Shown here one piece after another: positions 1 to 12,200 of a DNA stretch of 64,000 nt. A model generated the notes under the pieces. That model saw only the letters and a program-made list of their open reading frames with translations, made no database searches and was not told where the DNA came from. This DNA comes from Bugula neritina (taxonomy: Eukaryota; Bryozoa; Gymnolaemata; Cheilostomatida; Bugulidae), in NCBI GenBank assembly GCA_964035545.1, contig OZ037765.1, forward strand, positions 32,921,004 to 32,985,003, given 5' to 3'. Made by a program: the position numbers and the translations under genes. The stretch's first letter is position 1. Each line of letters begins with the position of its first letter.

Positions 1-129
1 CTTTTAGAAAGTTGTACATGGTACGCTATATTAGGAGTTGAATACACAGCAGCGATGTGATGTATATTATTATGTTAATTTATATTCTTCTCCGATTGTA
101 TGTTCTTATATTGTATCTTTATCTTACAG

Positions 130-267
130 TCTCAGTCAGCTGACTCAGTTAGAGATACTAGACATAAAAGACAATACTCTCAACACAGTACCAGATGTTG
201 TGTCATCACTCACATCACTTAAACAGTTAAATATGAGTGGATGTGGCATATCCAGTCTACCCGAGAG
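130..267 (+). CDS. LRR exon 1 (two 23-residue repeats)
   Basis: Exon of 138 nt between a TTACAG acceptor and a GAGAG|GTTTGTG donor, starting on the third base of a codon and ending in the same phase. It encodes 46 residues as two LRRs, with pattern LxxLxxLDIxxNxLxxVPDxV followed by LxxLxxLNMSxCxISSLPE. Its downstream intron flank (about 340-480) resembles the flanks after exons 2, 4 and 7, so exon plus flank duplicated as a unit. Upstream coding sequence must exist outside the window. Confidence 0.8.
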
Positions 268-3200
268 GTTTGTGTGTCACATGTTTATTACTACTTCACA
301 ACATCATTATTACTACTCTGTAACCTATATTTATACACAACCTATATAGTATATAAAATAATATCCAGACTATAGGGTGTGGCTATAATCTCTGTACTCA
401 GCTTGAGTTCCCTGTTTTATACAATTAAACAGTAAGGGTAGAGTATAATTATTTGGAGAGCCCTCCTCTCAAATGACCATGAATAAAACCTTTAGGACTC
501 GTGAAAATTTCATAAGTAATTTGAGTATTTTTAATGTTGTGACATGCACAAAAAGCCAATGTGTTTTTAAGTGTCATATTAGGTGCTAAAGCCAGCTTTA
601 CCCAGGATATATCTTTGACAAATAATCAATATAGTATTTACAAAATACAAGTCGTGATAACATGTATATCTCTGTGCTGTATAAAATACATATGTTATGT
701 GTAATTTTATTCTCTTGTCATAGCATAAATTTATATTACAGTCTCTGTCAGCTGACTCAGTTAAAGATACTAGACATAGGAGGGAATCCTCTCAACACAG
801 TACCAGATGTTGTGTCATCACTCACATCACTTAAACAGTTGAATATGAGTCACTGTAGAATATCCAGTCTACCTGAGAGGTTTGTGCTTCACACGCCTGT
901 TACTACTTCACAACCTCATTATTACCTTGATCCCTTTAAAGTATATCTGTACACAATTTATATTATGCAAAATAATATAAAGGATATAAATGTGTAGGTG
1001 AATTTTGTACCCAGCTTAAAGTTTTGGTAAAACACAATGAGATGGGAAGGGTGGAGTGCATTATGATTTGAAAACCACCCTCTCTCATGAAAAGGTGGAT
1101 TATAATTTTGTTCTACTTCTATATTAAAATATCCCAGCTATAACGTAAAATTATATTGCTACTTAGCATTTTGCTAAAGTTTTCATGTGGAAAGAATACT
1201 AGATATAGGTTGTTACTAAAGAAAACAGTGGTCTAGGGGCTTGAACCCGACAAAGGCCATTAGTGATGTTAGGAAGACTACCCAGTACCCAGTCACAATT
1301 GCTCCTGTGCCCCATCTGAATAAGTCCTTAGCCCAGTTTAACGAAAAATCATTTCATCGGGGATTTTCTCACAGGGATGGTGATTATAAATTTTCGTCAG
1401 TTTTATTTTTAAATAAAGCGAACAAACCACTTGTTATATAAAGTACTAATACCTATTAGTGACATAATTTGTTACTGATCACTTATACATCAAATCTCAT
1501 TTATCTTATTAGATGAAACAATTTAAGGTAAAATATTGTGAAGATTGCAAAAAAAATATTTTGTTTTGTCGAGAGAACTTTTCGAAGCTATAAACTGCTG
1601 CATGATATTTCATTATCTTTCTGTTGTAAATTTTTATATTATATTCTTATATTACAGTTTCTCCCAGCTGACTCAGTTAGAGACACTAGACATGGTAGGG
1701 AATCCTCTCAACACAGTACCAGATGTTGTGTCATCACTCACATCACTTAAACAGTTGAATATGAGTAACTTTGGTATATTGAGTGTACTTGAGAGGTTTG
1801 TGTGTCACATGTTCATTACTACTTCACAACATCATTATTACTACTCTCTAACTTATATTTATACACAACTTATAGTGGGGCCATTTTACTTAATTTAGTA
1901 GACACTCAAAATCTCCAGTTTTTAGCTACTTTTCACAATTTGGCTGCTAATTTATATAGGTTTTTACCCAAAACTAACAAAATGTTAACAAAGACAACTA
2001 AATATTTCAGGTTCTTTTTAGTTTTGCTTAGTTTTCCATGTTTTTCCCCAATTGTTTAAGTAATTTGGAGCTTCGAACCATTACAAAAATTCTGTGACAG
2101 TCCGCAAATCTAAGTTAACTGATTAAATGGGGAAAAACATAGGAAATCAAGCAAACTTAAGAAGAACCTGGATTATTTAGTTGTATTTGTTAATATTTTG
2201 TTAGTTTTAGGCAAAAACCTATAATAAAAATTAGCAGCCAAATTGTGAAAAATAGTGTTGTAGTTTAGCGGATTACTACAAGTGTGGTGTTATTGTGTGC
2301 TTAGACTGCTAGAGCATAGCCCTGCTACGAGATTTACTTGAGAATCGAGCAGTGGTTGAGATTAGTTGACAATTATATTTATGATACTAATTACAAACCA
2401 AGTCACATCCAGTCAAAAAGACATACAAAAGAAAAAATATATATAGTAGTACAAGTAAGGAGCTTCGCACGGTATATCTGCATGGAACGAATGAATGCCC
2501 CCGGAAGGTCCTCCTTATAAGCGATGGTCTCCTCTGATTGGTTGGTGGCTTCTGGCAGGGGGACCGCAGCAGTAGTGGCGTATTATCCTGTGCCACTACC
2601 GCAGAGAGTGTGGTGTTTTAGAATGTTAGCCCAAGCCTAACAACGAGGATGCTATAATACTTTTGTGACTATAATATAGTTACGCTTTGCATGTAAGTGT
2701 TCGTATACCTAGTTGGCGGGAGATAGCGTATATGCTTCACGGCCATCACATCTCTACCCCACCAGCAGAAAATAAAACCTTCTGATTTCAAACCTAGGTA
2801 TCAGAACATAAAAAAATTTACATATTAAAAAAATACTTTGTAATATTGGATGATTAAAATTCGTAATAAAATAATAAAACAACAATAAAAAAGTCAGCTG
2901 TCCACTGTTACAGGGCGAAAAGATTGAAGCACCACAGTCAGTGAGGTTTGCATTTCAAAAAAAATATAACAAAAGGAAAGGAGCTATAAAAAGTTATTTT
3001 AAAAAGATGAATTTTAATTATAATGTACATTTTAGTATAAGCACCGAGATTGATGGCCAGATGAACAATTTGGCCAAAAAACACAGACTATCTGCCTGGC
3101 TTAGGGTGACGGGCTCTTCCTTTCTGTCCGGCGAGAGAGTCTTTGACACTGGCCAATTCAGTGATAACAGCCAGCAGCTGAGGAGTCAGCTGGCTCAATT

Positions 3201-6200
3201 TCTCTTCCAGCTTGTGGATGTGCTGCTCCAAGTCACAAATAATGCTGGATGAGCTAGGAATGGGAGATGGGCACGAGTGCCTCATCTTCTTTTCGGGCTT
3301 TTCCGCACCAGCGAATGTTATGAGGACCTGGAACCTTTGACCCAGTCGAGTCGTCAAATGACAACTCAAGGAGATGGAGGTCTCGAAGAAGAGGATCCAG
3401 GGGCATGAAAAGATAAAACGGATTCCTTAGCTCTAGACAACGACCAGCTGTGATGGCCCACCGGGAGAGAAAACCTTTGACAAGCTGTGACAACTGGCCC
3501 CAGTCCTGGACTGAGGTACTGATAATTTGGAAGAAATCCTTGGACATGGCAGCATCTACTTCAGGAAGGTGGCCCAAGTGGCATTTCATTGTCTTCTGAT
3601 TTCTGATGACATAGTCACGATTGTAACTGAATTCCCCACATGGGCAAAAGATCATTGCAAAGTGTTGGACAACATGGACACGTAAGTGACCGTAAGTCAT
3701 GAGCTGTTCTTGGCATAACTTTCAGGCTGTGTTATCAGGGGGCTCGAGTGTATTGATGATATCGATAAGGATAGATGGAAGAGTCCAATCTGACCGATGA
3801 TAATGAGCTGTGAGCAGTCCGCCATCTTTGAGTGCAGGCTGACTTTCTATCAGAGGTAAGGATTGAGTCTCCAGTATGGGGTTATCATCCCAGCTCATCT
3901 CTGGAGAAGACGGGGCACCCCGCCATGGCAGATAGAGTGGAATCTAAAAGAGCAAAATCAGGAGTAGATCTTTACTTCCCAACCTATGTGATTCTCAACT
4001 TTTAGCAACCTGTGAACCACTTACCCCTTTATATGGCACTTGCGAGACTATTGACAACTGCCTAGACTGATTAAGAGCAATAGATTCTAGATCTCCATCT
4101 AGTAGATCGTCTGTAATTACTAAGTTCTCATTGTCAATCGCGGTTGTCAATGTCCTCAGTAAGTCAAACTTAAACTGACTGTCTGAGTTGGACTGCACTG
4201 ACATCAGATCAGTTGCTCTAATAGTAAGCATACTTGATCTGAATGACTTACCTGCAATATCAGCAATTGAGTTCGCACTTAGATTATTAAAAGCTGTTGT
4301 ATCACAGACAGGTAGCGAGCGTCTCGCTCCATGGGTTGTCAATGTGAAAAAGACCGGGCCGCGTGGTTATTGCAAATAGTACAACTTTTGTGTCATTGGC
4401 AGATTAATCCCGCGCACTGCTCCACCTTCGCATTGAGAAAACTTTTTTTTTAATTGCACAGCTTCCACACCACCTGGAATGGTTCACCGCGGTGACTTCC
4501 GCCTAGCTCTTATTTTGCCGCGTTGCAAGCAGTCACATACAAAGTCCTGTAAGTAGGACATAGGCTCATTGTTAAGGCCAATGGTGGCTTCTCCTTTGGG
4601 GCTTCTGCCACCAAAGGAGGGGTCACGGGGACGGGAGTCCACTAGGACCTCTTCCTTATTACTGTGACTGGAACCTCTATTTAGAAACGGGATCCTCATT
4701 ATCCCAGGGATGGCAGTGGGGAGCCTGGTCAGGGCAACCGGCTTGTCCGTAGGTTGGGGTGGACAACTGGGGGCTCTGGTTCTATCTACCAGCCGCGGTA
4801 CTATGATTTTATACTCAGGACCGCGTCTCACCCGTCCGGACGCTGCTGGCTGCTTCCTGGGCTCAAGTAGCAAAAGTGCTTCACCCACTGTGTTGGGGCT
4901 GACCCAATATCGCGAGCTTCGTTCTGCACAGAGATCTGCCCAGACAACCTTACCTTGTGCATATGATTGGGCAAAGCCTCGACTACTAAGTAGGACCCCA
5001 CGAACATGGGCTGTAACTTAGCTGACTGCCCGCAGTGCCTAAAATAGCTAGCCATCCAGACCCAGTCCCGCGCCTGATAGAGCAGATGCTCCTCGAAATC
5101 TTCTTCCCGCAATTGGCATTGCTTCTCACAGAGCATGTCGTGTGCGGTTCTCATTTGTTCTACCAGTTCCTCTACGTACTCATGTGCAGAGCTTTCGAGG
5201 TTCGGAACAAGGTAGGTCAGGTGGTCGGAGATACGCGTCTCTCGACCCAGCATTAGGAAGTTGGGAGTCTCAGATGTGCTCATATGAGGCATGCTGCAGT
5301 ACGCATGCATAACCTGTGAGAGCACTGTATCCCATTCCACCTGTCTTTGGTCGAGAAGCAGACTCCGGAGAGCATCACCCAGCATGCTGTTGTTCTGTTG
5401 GACAATCCCATTGCCGTGTGGGTGATACGGGGTAGTCCTGCTCTGATTCACCCTGGGCACCTTGATCGGAGTGTATCTGTTTTGGCATACCCAGATAACA
5501 GAACACATGCTGCTCTAGGGCCCAGGCCACAGTTGAGGCCGACACATCTGGAATAGCTAGAGGGTAGCCCACCAATTAAAGTGGTCTGTGAGCATCAGAA
5601 TCCAATTGTTATCTTTGGGGGGTCGCGGGCATGGGGCCTACCAGGTCAAGAGCCATCACCTGCCAAAGTCGCCCTGTGTATAGCCGTCTCTGCCTCACAC
5701 TGTCTGGAGGGCGGCTGTGTTTACTGGCCTGGTAGATTTTACACTGTTTCACTTTCAGCCGCACATCACGACCCATCCACGGCCAACACCATCAGAGTTG
5801 CAATTTCTTGACCACTCGCTGGACCCCTACATGAGCCTGTTTGTGTGTGTCCCAAAACAACTCACGACAGATAGCAAAAGAACAAACTACTCTTTCGCGC
5901 CCTGGATGTCTGTCCTTAATGCCCAACGTGATAGTCAACAGACCATCTTTATTAAACCAAAGTGAATCCCAGCGGTGGCAGAACATCTGGAACTCAGTAC
6001 ATCACTGCTGCTGCTCCTCTTCACCGAGTAGCTTCCCTTCTTTGTTAGCCTTATAAATGTTGGTTACTACTCTAGGTAGCGTTTCCTGGAGTTTACGCAG
6101 CTCCGTGACATTCTCAGCCAAAACCGGATTAGCACAGAGAGTGTTTACAGTACCCATAGAGAGCTGGTCGTGAGCTCACCTTGTTCTCGGATGTAACCAC

Positions 6201-9200
6201 TGAGCAGATCAAACTGTGCTTCTATGTCAGAGCGAGGGGGCTTCATCTCTCTTCTCGATATTTAAGCACTGTTTGTACCCTCCCTCAGGACGTCGGCTTA
6301 GCCCATCTGCATTGCCTTGTTTTTTCTCAGGTCGGTGTTCGATCCGATAGGAAAACTCGGCCAGGATTTCGAGCCATTGTGCAACCTGACTGGAGGGTTC
6401 GGCTTTATTGCACAACTTGATCAGCTAGGCATAGTCTGTCCACAAGCGGAACATCATCCTGTATAGATAGGGTCGGCCAACGTGTCATTTTCCCTTTTGT
6501 CTCTCATTCTGAGTGTGTCAAAGAGTCGGCGGTTTAAGAGATTTGTAGTACACCGTTAATCCAGCAGGAAGGTGGCAGCTTTGCCGGCTAATTTGCCTCG
6601 CAAGAGGTAGCTACCACCATAGGGTTGTACTCTAGTTCTCTTAGCGTTCTCGACCTCTGTAGGTGACACTCCTCGAGCCTCGAGTGTAGACGGAGCCTGT
6701 GTCTGGTGGCTATGAGGTGGTCCTAGAAGTTGCAGAGGCACGTACATAGACTCGGGGTCCTGCCTCATCTCTTGGACAGACCACTCTTCTTGTGGCCTGT
6801 CGAAACGGTTTCGGAGTGGGCATGTGGTGGGAACAGGCCTGTTGGTCCTATTTGGCACCTGCCACTCAGTTGGTGGCACTGTTGACATTCTCGCCGGCTG
6901 TGAGTGGCTCCCCTGTGACCAGTGACTTATCTCCAGCCTGCGGTTGGCGGAAGAGGTTGTGGGCCGCAGTGGTTCAACTCCTGTCACCTGAGTTGCAGAC
7001 ACTCCCTGCAGAGATGTCCGCGGCTCCCGCATTCTCAGCATATTGGAGCTCGTCCTGTGGCAGTATCCACCCCCAATTTCTTGGGCCTCATAGCAGGTTT
7101 AGTCATTTGGAACTGCACCAGAGCCGCCACCAACTTGCCCACCATCTCTGTCAGGTGAGCGATGTCAGCAGCTAAGGAGGAGCTGGCCATGGAGACAACG
7201 TGAGCAGTTGGTTCAGACTCAAGTTTAGTACTCCGTAGCTCTGTCTCAACCTGGCAAGAACTCACTGGGCTTTTATGCAGCTGATTAACCTGCAAATAAG
7301 CCTCACTTTCCCTGAGTGCATCCTCGGCTGTTTTTACTCCGGTCGTCAGGAACTGGTGGTGAAGTCCCAGCTCGCCTAATGACTGTACAAAAGCGTCGTA
7401 GGTGTAGCGCTCCTGGTTTGCAGGTGACAATTCGCTGTGTGTGATTTCTGTCAACCATTTTACCGTGGCGTTATGTTCTTGCAAGGGTGTGTGTGGGTCA
7501 CGCCGCAACCCCAGCAAGTGAACCCTGGCGTCAATGCCTGAGAGGCCAAATCGGGCTAGTACGGTGGCAAAAATGCTGTCAACATTGGTTCCTAACTTGT
7601 AGGGTTTGGCCTTATCTGTCAACGCCAGCCACAGTTGTAAGAGTTCGACCCTAGGTGGCCACTGAGAGACGGTGACCACATCACTGAACTCTTGAATAAA
7701 TTTTTCCACGTTTGTTTGTTTGTTTGTTTTATTTTGTCGTAGTTGGAGAAAAAAAATTAATTGAGAAAAAATAAACAAAATGACAGGGCCTATGGCGCAA
7801 TAGCACTGTAGCTAGTCGAGGCGCCGAGCCATGAATGGTTGACAGTTATATAAGATTTTTGTTTAGGTTTTTGGAAGTTTTAGCAACTCAAAGAGTTTTA
7901 TTTTTTTATCTGGAAATTTGCCATTAGGTGGTCTCTCAGGGCAAATTTGAAACCAGCCTCCCTCTCCACAGCACGAATAGAACTAGGCAATTTATTCCAT
8001 AGCGACGAACATTGGAATTCCACTCTTCGTTGACCTGCAGCAGCAGCATAGTCTTCATTACTATTAAAAATGTGGGCTTTCAGGCAGTATTTGTCACCAG
8101 ATAGTTCTCTGTCTGCTTCCTCGCTCCGCGGTGTCAGATTACTAGGAACTTCAAGGTCTACAGGCTCACCTTCAGTCTCCGTTGGCTGCGCCGGTGGCCT
8201 GTCTTCCATCAGGACATCTCTCTCAGCGCCTCCCCCGTTAGGGTCGGACATCTGGAATTTTCTCTCCTAGTAGGATGGCAATTGCATCTGCACACAGAAA
8301 TCTCACTGCTGCTACCACTGTTGTAGTTTAGCGGATTACTACAAGTGTGGTGTTATTGTGTGCTTAGACTGCTAGAGCATGGTCCTTCTACGAGGTTTAC
8401 GTGAGAGACCCAAGTAGTGGTGGATATTAGTTGGAAATTATATTTATAGTACTAATTACAAACAAAGTTGTGTCCCGTTAAAAAAACATACACAAGAAAA
8501 AATATATATAGTAGTACAAGTAATGAGCTTTGCACGATATATCCACATGGAACATATGAATGCACCTGGAAGGTCGTTCTTGTAAGTGAAAGGTCTCCTC
8601 TGCTTGGCTGGTGGGTTCTGGCAGGGGGGCCGCTGCGGTAGTGGCGTATTATTCTGCACCACTAGAGAGTGCGGTACTTTACAATGTTAGTCCAAGCGTA
8701 ACAATGATGATGCTATAATACTTTTGTTATTATTATAATATAGTTACGCTTCGTACGTAAATGTTTGATACATAGTGGGCGGGAGATAGTGTATATGCCT
8801 CATGGTCATCACAATAGCTAATAACTGAAGTTTTTGCGTGTGTACTAATTAAAGCAAAATGACCCAGTAATATAACATAAAATAATTTACAGGATATAGA
8901 ATAAAGCTGTAGTCTCTGTACTGTGGCTGAGTTCCATGTGCTATATAATGAGCTGGTAAGGATGCAAAGTGAAGATTGGAAAAGCTAATATAAACCTTTT
9001 ATAGGGCTATGAGTTGGATTATGAAAGGAGTTGTATTATTGTATATATCAAAATGTTATATAGTTTATAATAGTTGTATACATTATATGTTATTAGGAGT
9101 TGAATATACAGCACTGATGCAGTTTATATTTTATATTGTTATATTGAATTCTCTATAAGCTTAGAGCCACAGGGCGCAGGTTTTCTGCATGCGGGTCCAA

Positions 9201-12200
9201 ATTTTTGAAAACTCATTGTGGGAACAATCTGTCACACACAATGCGTGGGTTGTGGATGCAGAAGTTTGTTAGCTAATGATCTTGGAGTTTAACTTTACTG
9301 CTGCCTACCGACGTTTGTTTTTAAATGTATGTCATCGGCAAAGTGACTTCAGATAATATTAAAGCGGAAATGCAAACTACACAAAGCTGTTTTAATTCAG
9401 TTCAATATAAATTAAAACTTGAATTGAAATTCTGCACTCGCCGCTCAGCATACGTTATCTACATAAAAACACGCACACAACAGCCCACATGAGTAACCCT
9501 AGTAGTGTGGCTCTACACTAAGCTGACTAGGTAATTCGTAATAATTATGTAATGACTCACTATTCTTAGCAGTGAATAAAAAAGAGCTGCTTAAAACTAA
9601 CCAGCAAGCTTTGTGCAAAATCTCCTAAAACTTTCACAAATTATATTATTCAGACCTGTTTACTCTGAATATTTTGAAGCAAAACAGCATCCCGACATAA
9701 AGATGCAAATAATGAAAATATAATCTACCATGTATTGAACCAGAACTAGTATTATTCTGTCATGATAATACTGTATGAAATTTGTATTATATCCATTGCA
9801 TTCAATATATGAGGTACTATTATCCTGCTTTACTCAGGATGTTGTTTTGAATGATACTCAATATTTCTGTGAAATACTGAGATGCGATATTTAACTCATA
9901 CACATATCAATACTGCATATGATGCTTATATTGTATGTAGTTATTTTCTCTTCTTATATTCTGTATATATTTATGTTCCAGTATGTATCAGCTGACTCAG
10001 TTAGAGACACCAGAAGAGACACCAGACATGGAAGACAATAGCTTCACCACAGTAAGAGCTTTTGTATCATCACCTAAACAGTTGAAGATAAGTAGATCTG
10101 GAAAATTCAGTCTGCCTGAAAGGTTTGTGTGCCACATGTTTATTACTACTTCACAACATCATTATTGCCTTCTAGTTTTAAATTATAATTATACACTACT
10201 TATAGTATGTAAATTAATATACAGGATACAGAGGGTAGCTTTATATAACTTTTAGGCTTAACCTGAGATTCCTGTGTTATACAATAAACTGAATAGGGTG
10301 CAGTGTAAGTATTTATAGAGCCACCCTATCTTATGGCTATATGAGTTGAAATATGAACAAACTTGTACTTTCCTACAAGACAACAATTAGGTAAAGATTT
10401 ACACGAGTTTCAAAGCACATATATTGTATTGAGCACAAAGAAGGTTATCCACTGCCAAAATTGCCCCAGGTGATTTTAGGTAAAAATACATGGCACAGGT
10501 AAAAATGGCACTAGTAATTAAGGGCATAAATGGAAAAGTAGGAAAAAAGCCACACTAATGTTAAATTTTCACAAAGCCTCAACCCATGAAACCCAACCCA
10601 AACTCAAACTCCCATTTCCAAACCTAAATCCTCACCCCAAACACCTAACCTCACCCAAACCCTAAAATTGAAAATGTGACATTTTTTCCTACTTATCCAT
10701 TGTTATCATTTTTGCCAGTGCCATTATTACCTGTGCCATTTTTACCTGTGCCATCTTTATCAGACACCGCCACAGGTAGTTGAACCCTAGAAATGATATT
10801 GCATAGCTTCTATTTATCTCTTGTGAGAACAAAAGTAATTGTAATTGTAATATTGATTACTTTGCCATGTAATTGTAAATAATTACATTACTTTTTAACT
10901 GTAATTATAATTGTAATTGTAATTGACAAATTTTCATGTAATTGTAATTAATTACATTCCCATGTAATTGACCCCAAGTTAAAATTAATCTATATATAGC
11001 AACTATTACTTGATGAGTTGTAGAGAATGAAACTAATTGTTTACTTTGTCGCAGAGTGCACTTACATTTATATTTCTGATGTAGTACATGTAAGCACATT
11101 ATAGAAACTAGCTTATATAATTATTGTAATCAGCTTTGATAATCTAAATCCAACTGCATTGTACATTAACATTGCATTGCTATCAGTTCAGCTTTCCTAA
11201 TTGTTGTCAAATGAATATTTTGAAGTTTAATAGAGATGATGAACAGAATAGTTTGACTTTTAAGACAGTTGACTCTTTAAATATTAATTTTAGCTCAGAA
11301 TATTCTACAATATAATGGTAGATATTTATAGTTTAGACACACCACAAGATCATGGCGGTAAATGGTGACCAAGTATTTTGTGGTTTTCACTTAATAAATT
11401 ACTGACTCTTAATATTACTATTAGTCACCACTTACTATGCTCATGTTACAAGTTGTTCTTAGCTTATAGCAGTTGGTGTTATTGCAGCACTTATTTTCTT
11501 AGAGATTAAATGTTATAAAGCTGAGCTAGATTCTTTTTCTGTAAAAAGGTGTTTATAATAGAAAGTGGTTTACTTGCCTCTCATCAAAAGACAAACTCAT
11601 TGTTTAAACAGTTTCACTTTTTTTATTATTTCAAAGCTTTCTTTAGAAAATTTAACTTTTTCTCAAAATTCTTTCAAGAATAATTTCTTGTTGAATTCTC
11701 TATCTAACAAAACTTAGAAAATTTTGCAGCTGTATATTAAAAAACTCCGAAATCTTCATGAATGCATGTTAGTCCACAGCTTCCAAATATATATAATTTC
11801 AAACTCTTAACATTATACTTTTAAAAATTGCAAGAAACGGGACAAACAATTGTTACTGCCATATTTATTTATTAGATGCCGAGTTGTTTTGACTTTTAGT
11901 TTGAGTAAGCTAGCTAGGAAAAGAATACATTTTGTAGTTAAAGTTTAATTGTTCAAATTATTTGTAAGCTTCAAATAGAAATTGGTACTTCTATGTTTGC
12001 TCAAAATTTTTATTTTGTTGTTCATTCCAATTTTCTATTTCAACAAATGTGATGCTATATAGGTTAAATAAAATAATAAGTTAAAAATTTTATGTAATAG
12101 CTGATATATCTTAAAACAGTTGTGGCTTCCTGCCTATATCTGTATTGAATAAAGTAATTATGTTGTATGTGATTTTATTCTCTTCTCACTATGTATATCT

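Larger units (their letters stand above)
2256..8813 (-). mobile_element. Decayed Ty3/gypsy LTR retrotransposon (element 1)
   Basis: LTRs of about 495 bp (2256-2750 and 8319-8813) start TG and end CA and are clearly diverged from each other, so the insertion is old. The 4-bp target duplication ATAG lies at 2252-2255 and 8814-8817. Coding runs on the minus strand: gag remnants 8251-7035, pol remnants about 7041-4484, then the third ORF about 3943-3088. Frameshifts and stops are frequent. Reverse transcriptase is missing through an internal deletion, and a LINE tail interrupts gag. The element lies inside the foldback element described at 1873-8870. Confidence 0.9.
1873..8870. mobile_element. 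Foldback (MITE-like) element, copy A, split by a gypsy insertion
   Basis: The left arm (from about 1873, clear at 1921-2050) is the inverted complement of 2128-2255 continued at 8818-8870. The left end TAGTGGGGCCATTTT pairs with the right end TTACTGGGTCATTTT read inward. Removing the gypsy element leaves about 436 bp. Flanking TA dinucleotides suggest a Tc1/mariner-type TA target duplication. It inserted in the intron flank after LRR exon 3. A related copy lies at 55708-56114. It has no coding capacity and is therefore presumably non-autonomous. Confidence 0.7.

Noticed and set aside
1241-1441. 66-codon frame between LRR exons
   Set aside because: Falls on the SINE copy and has no independent support.
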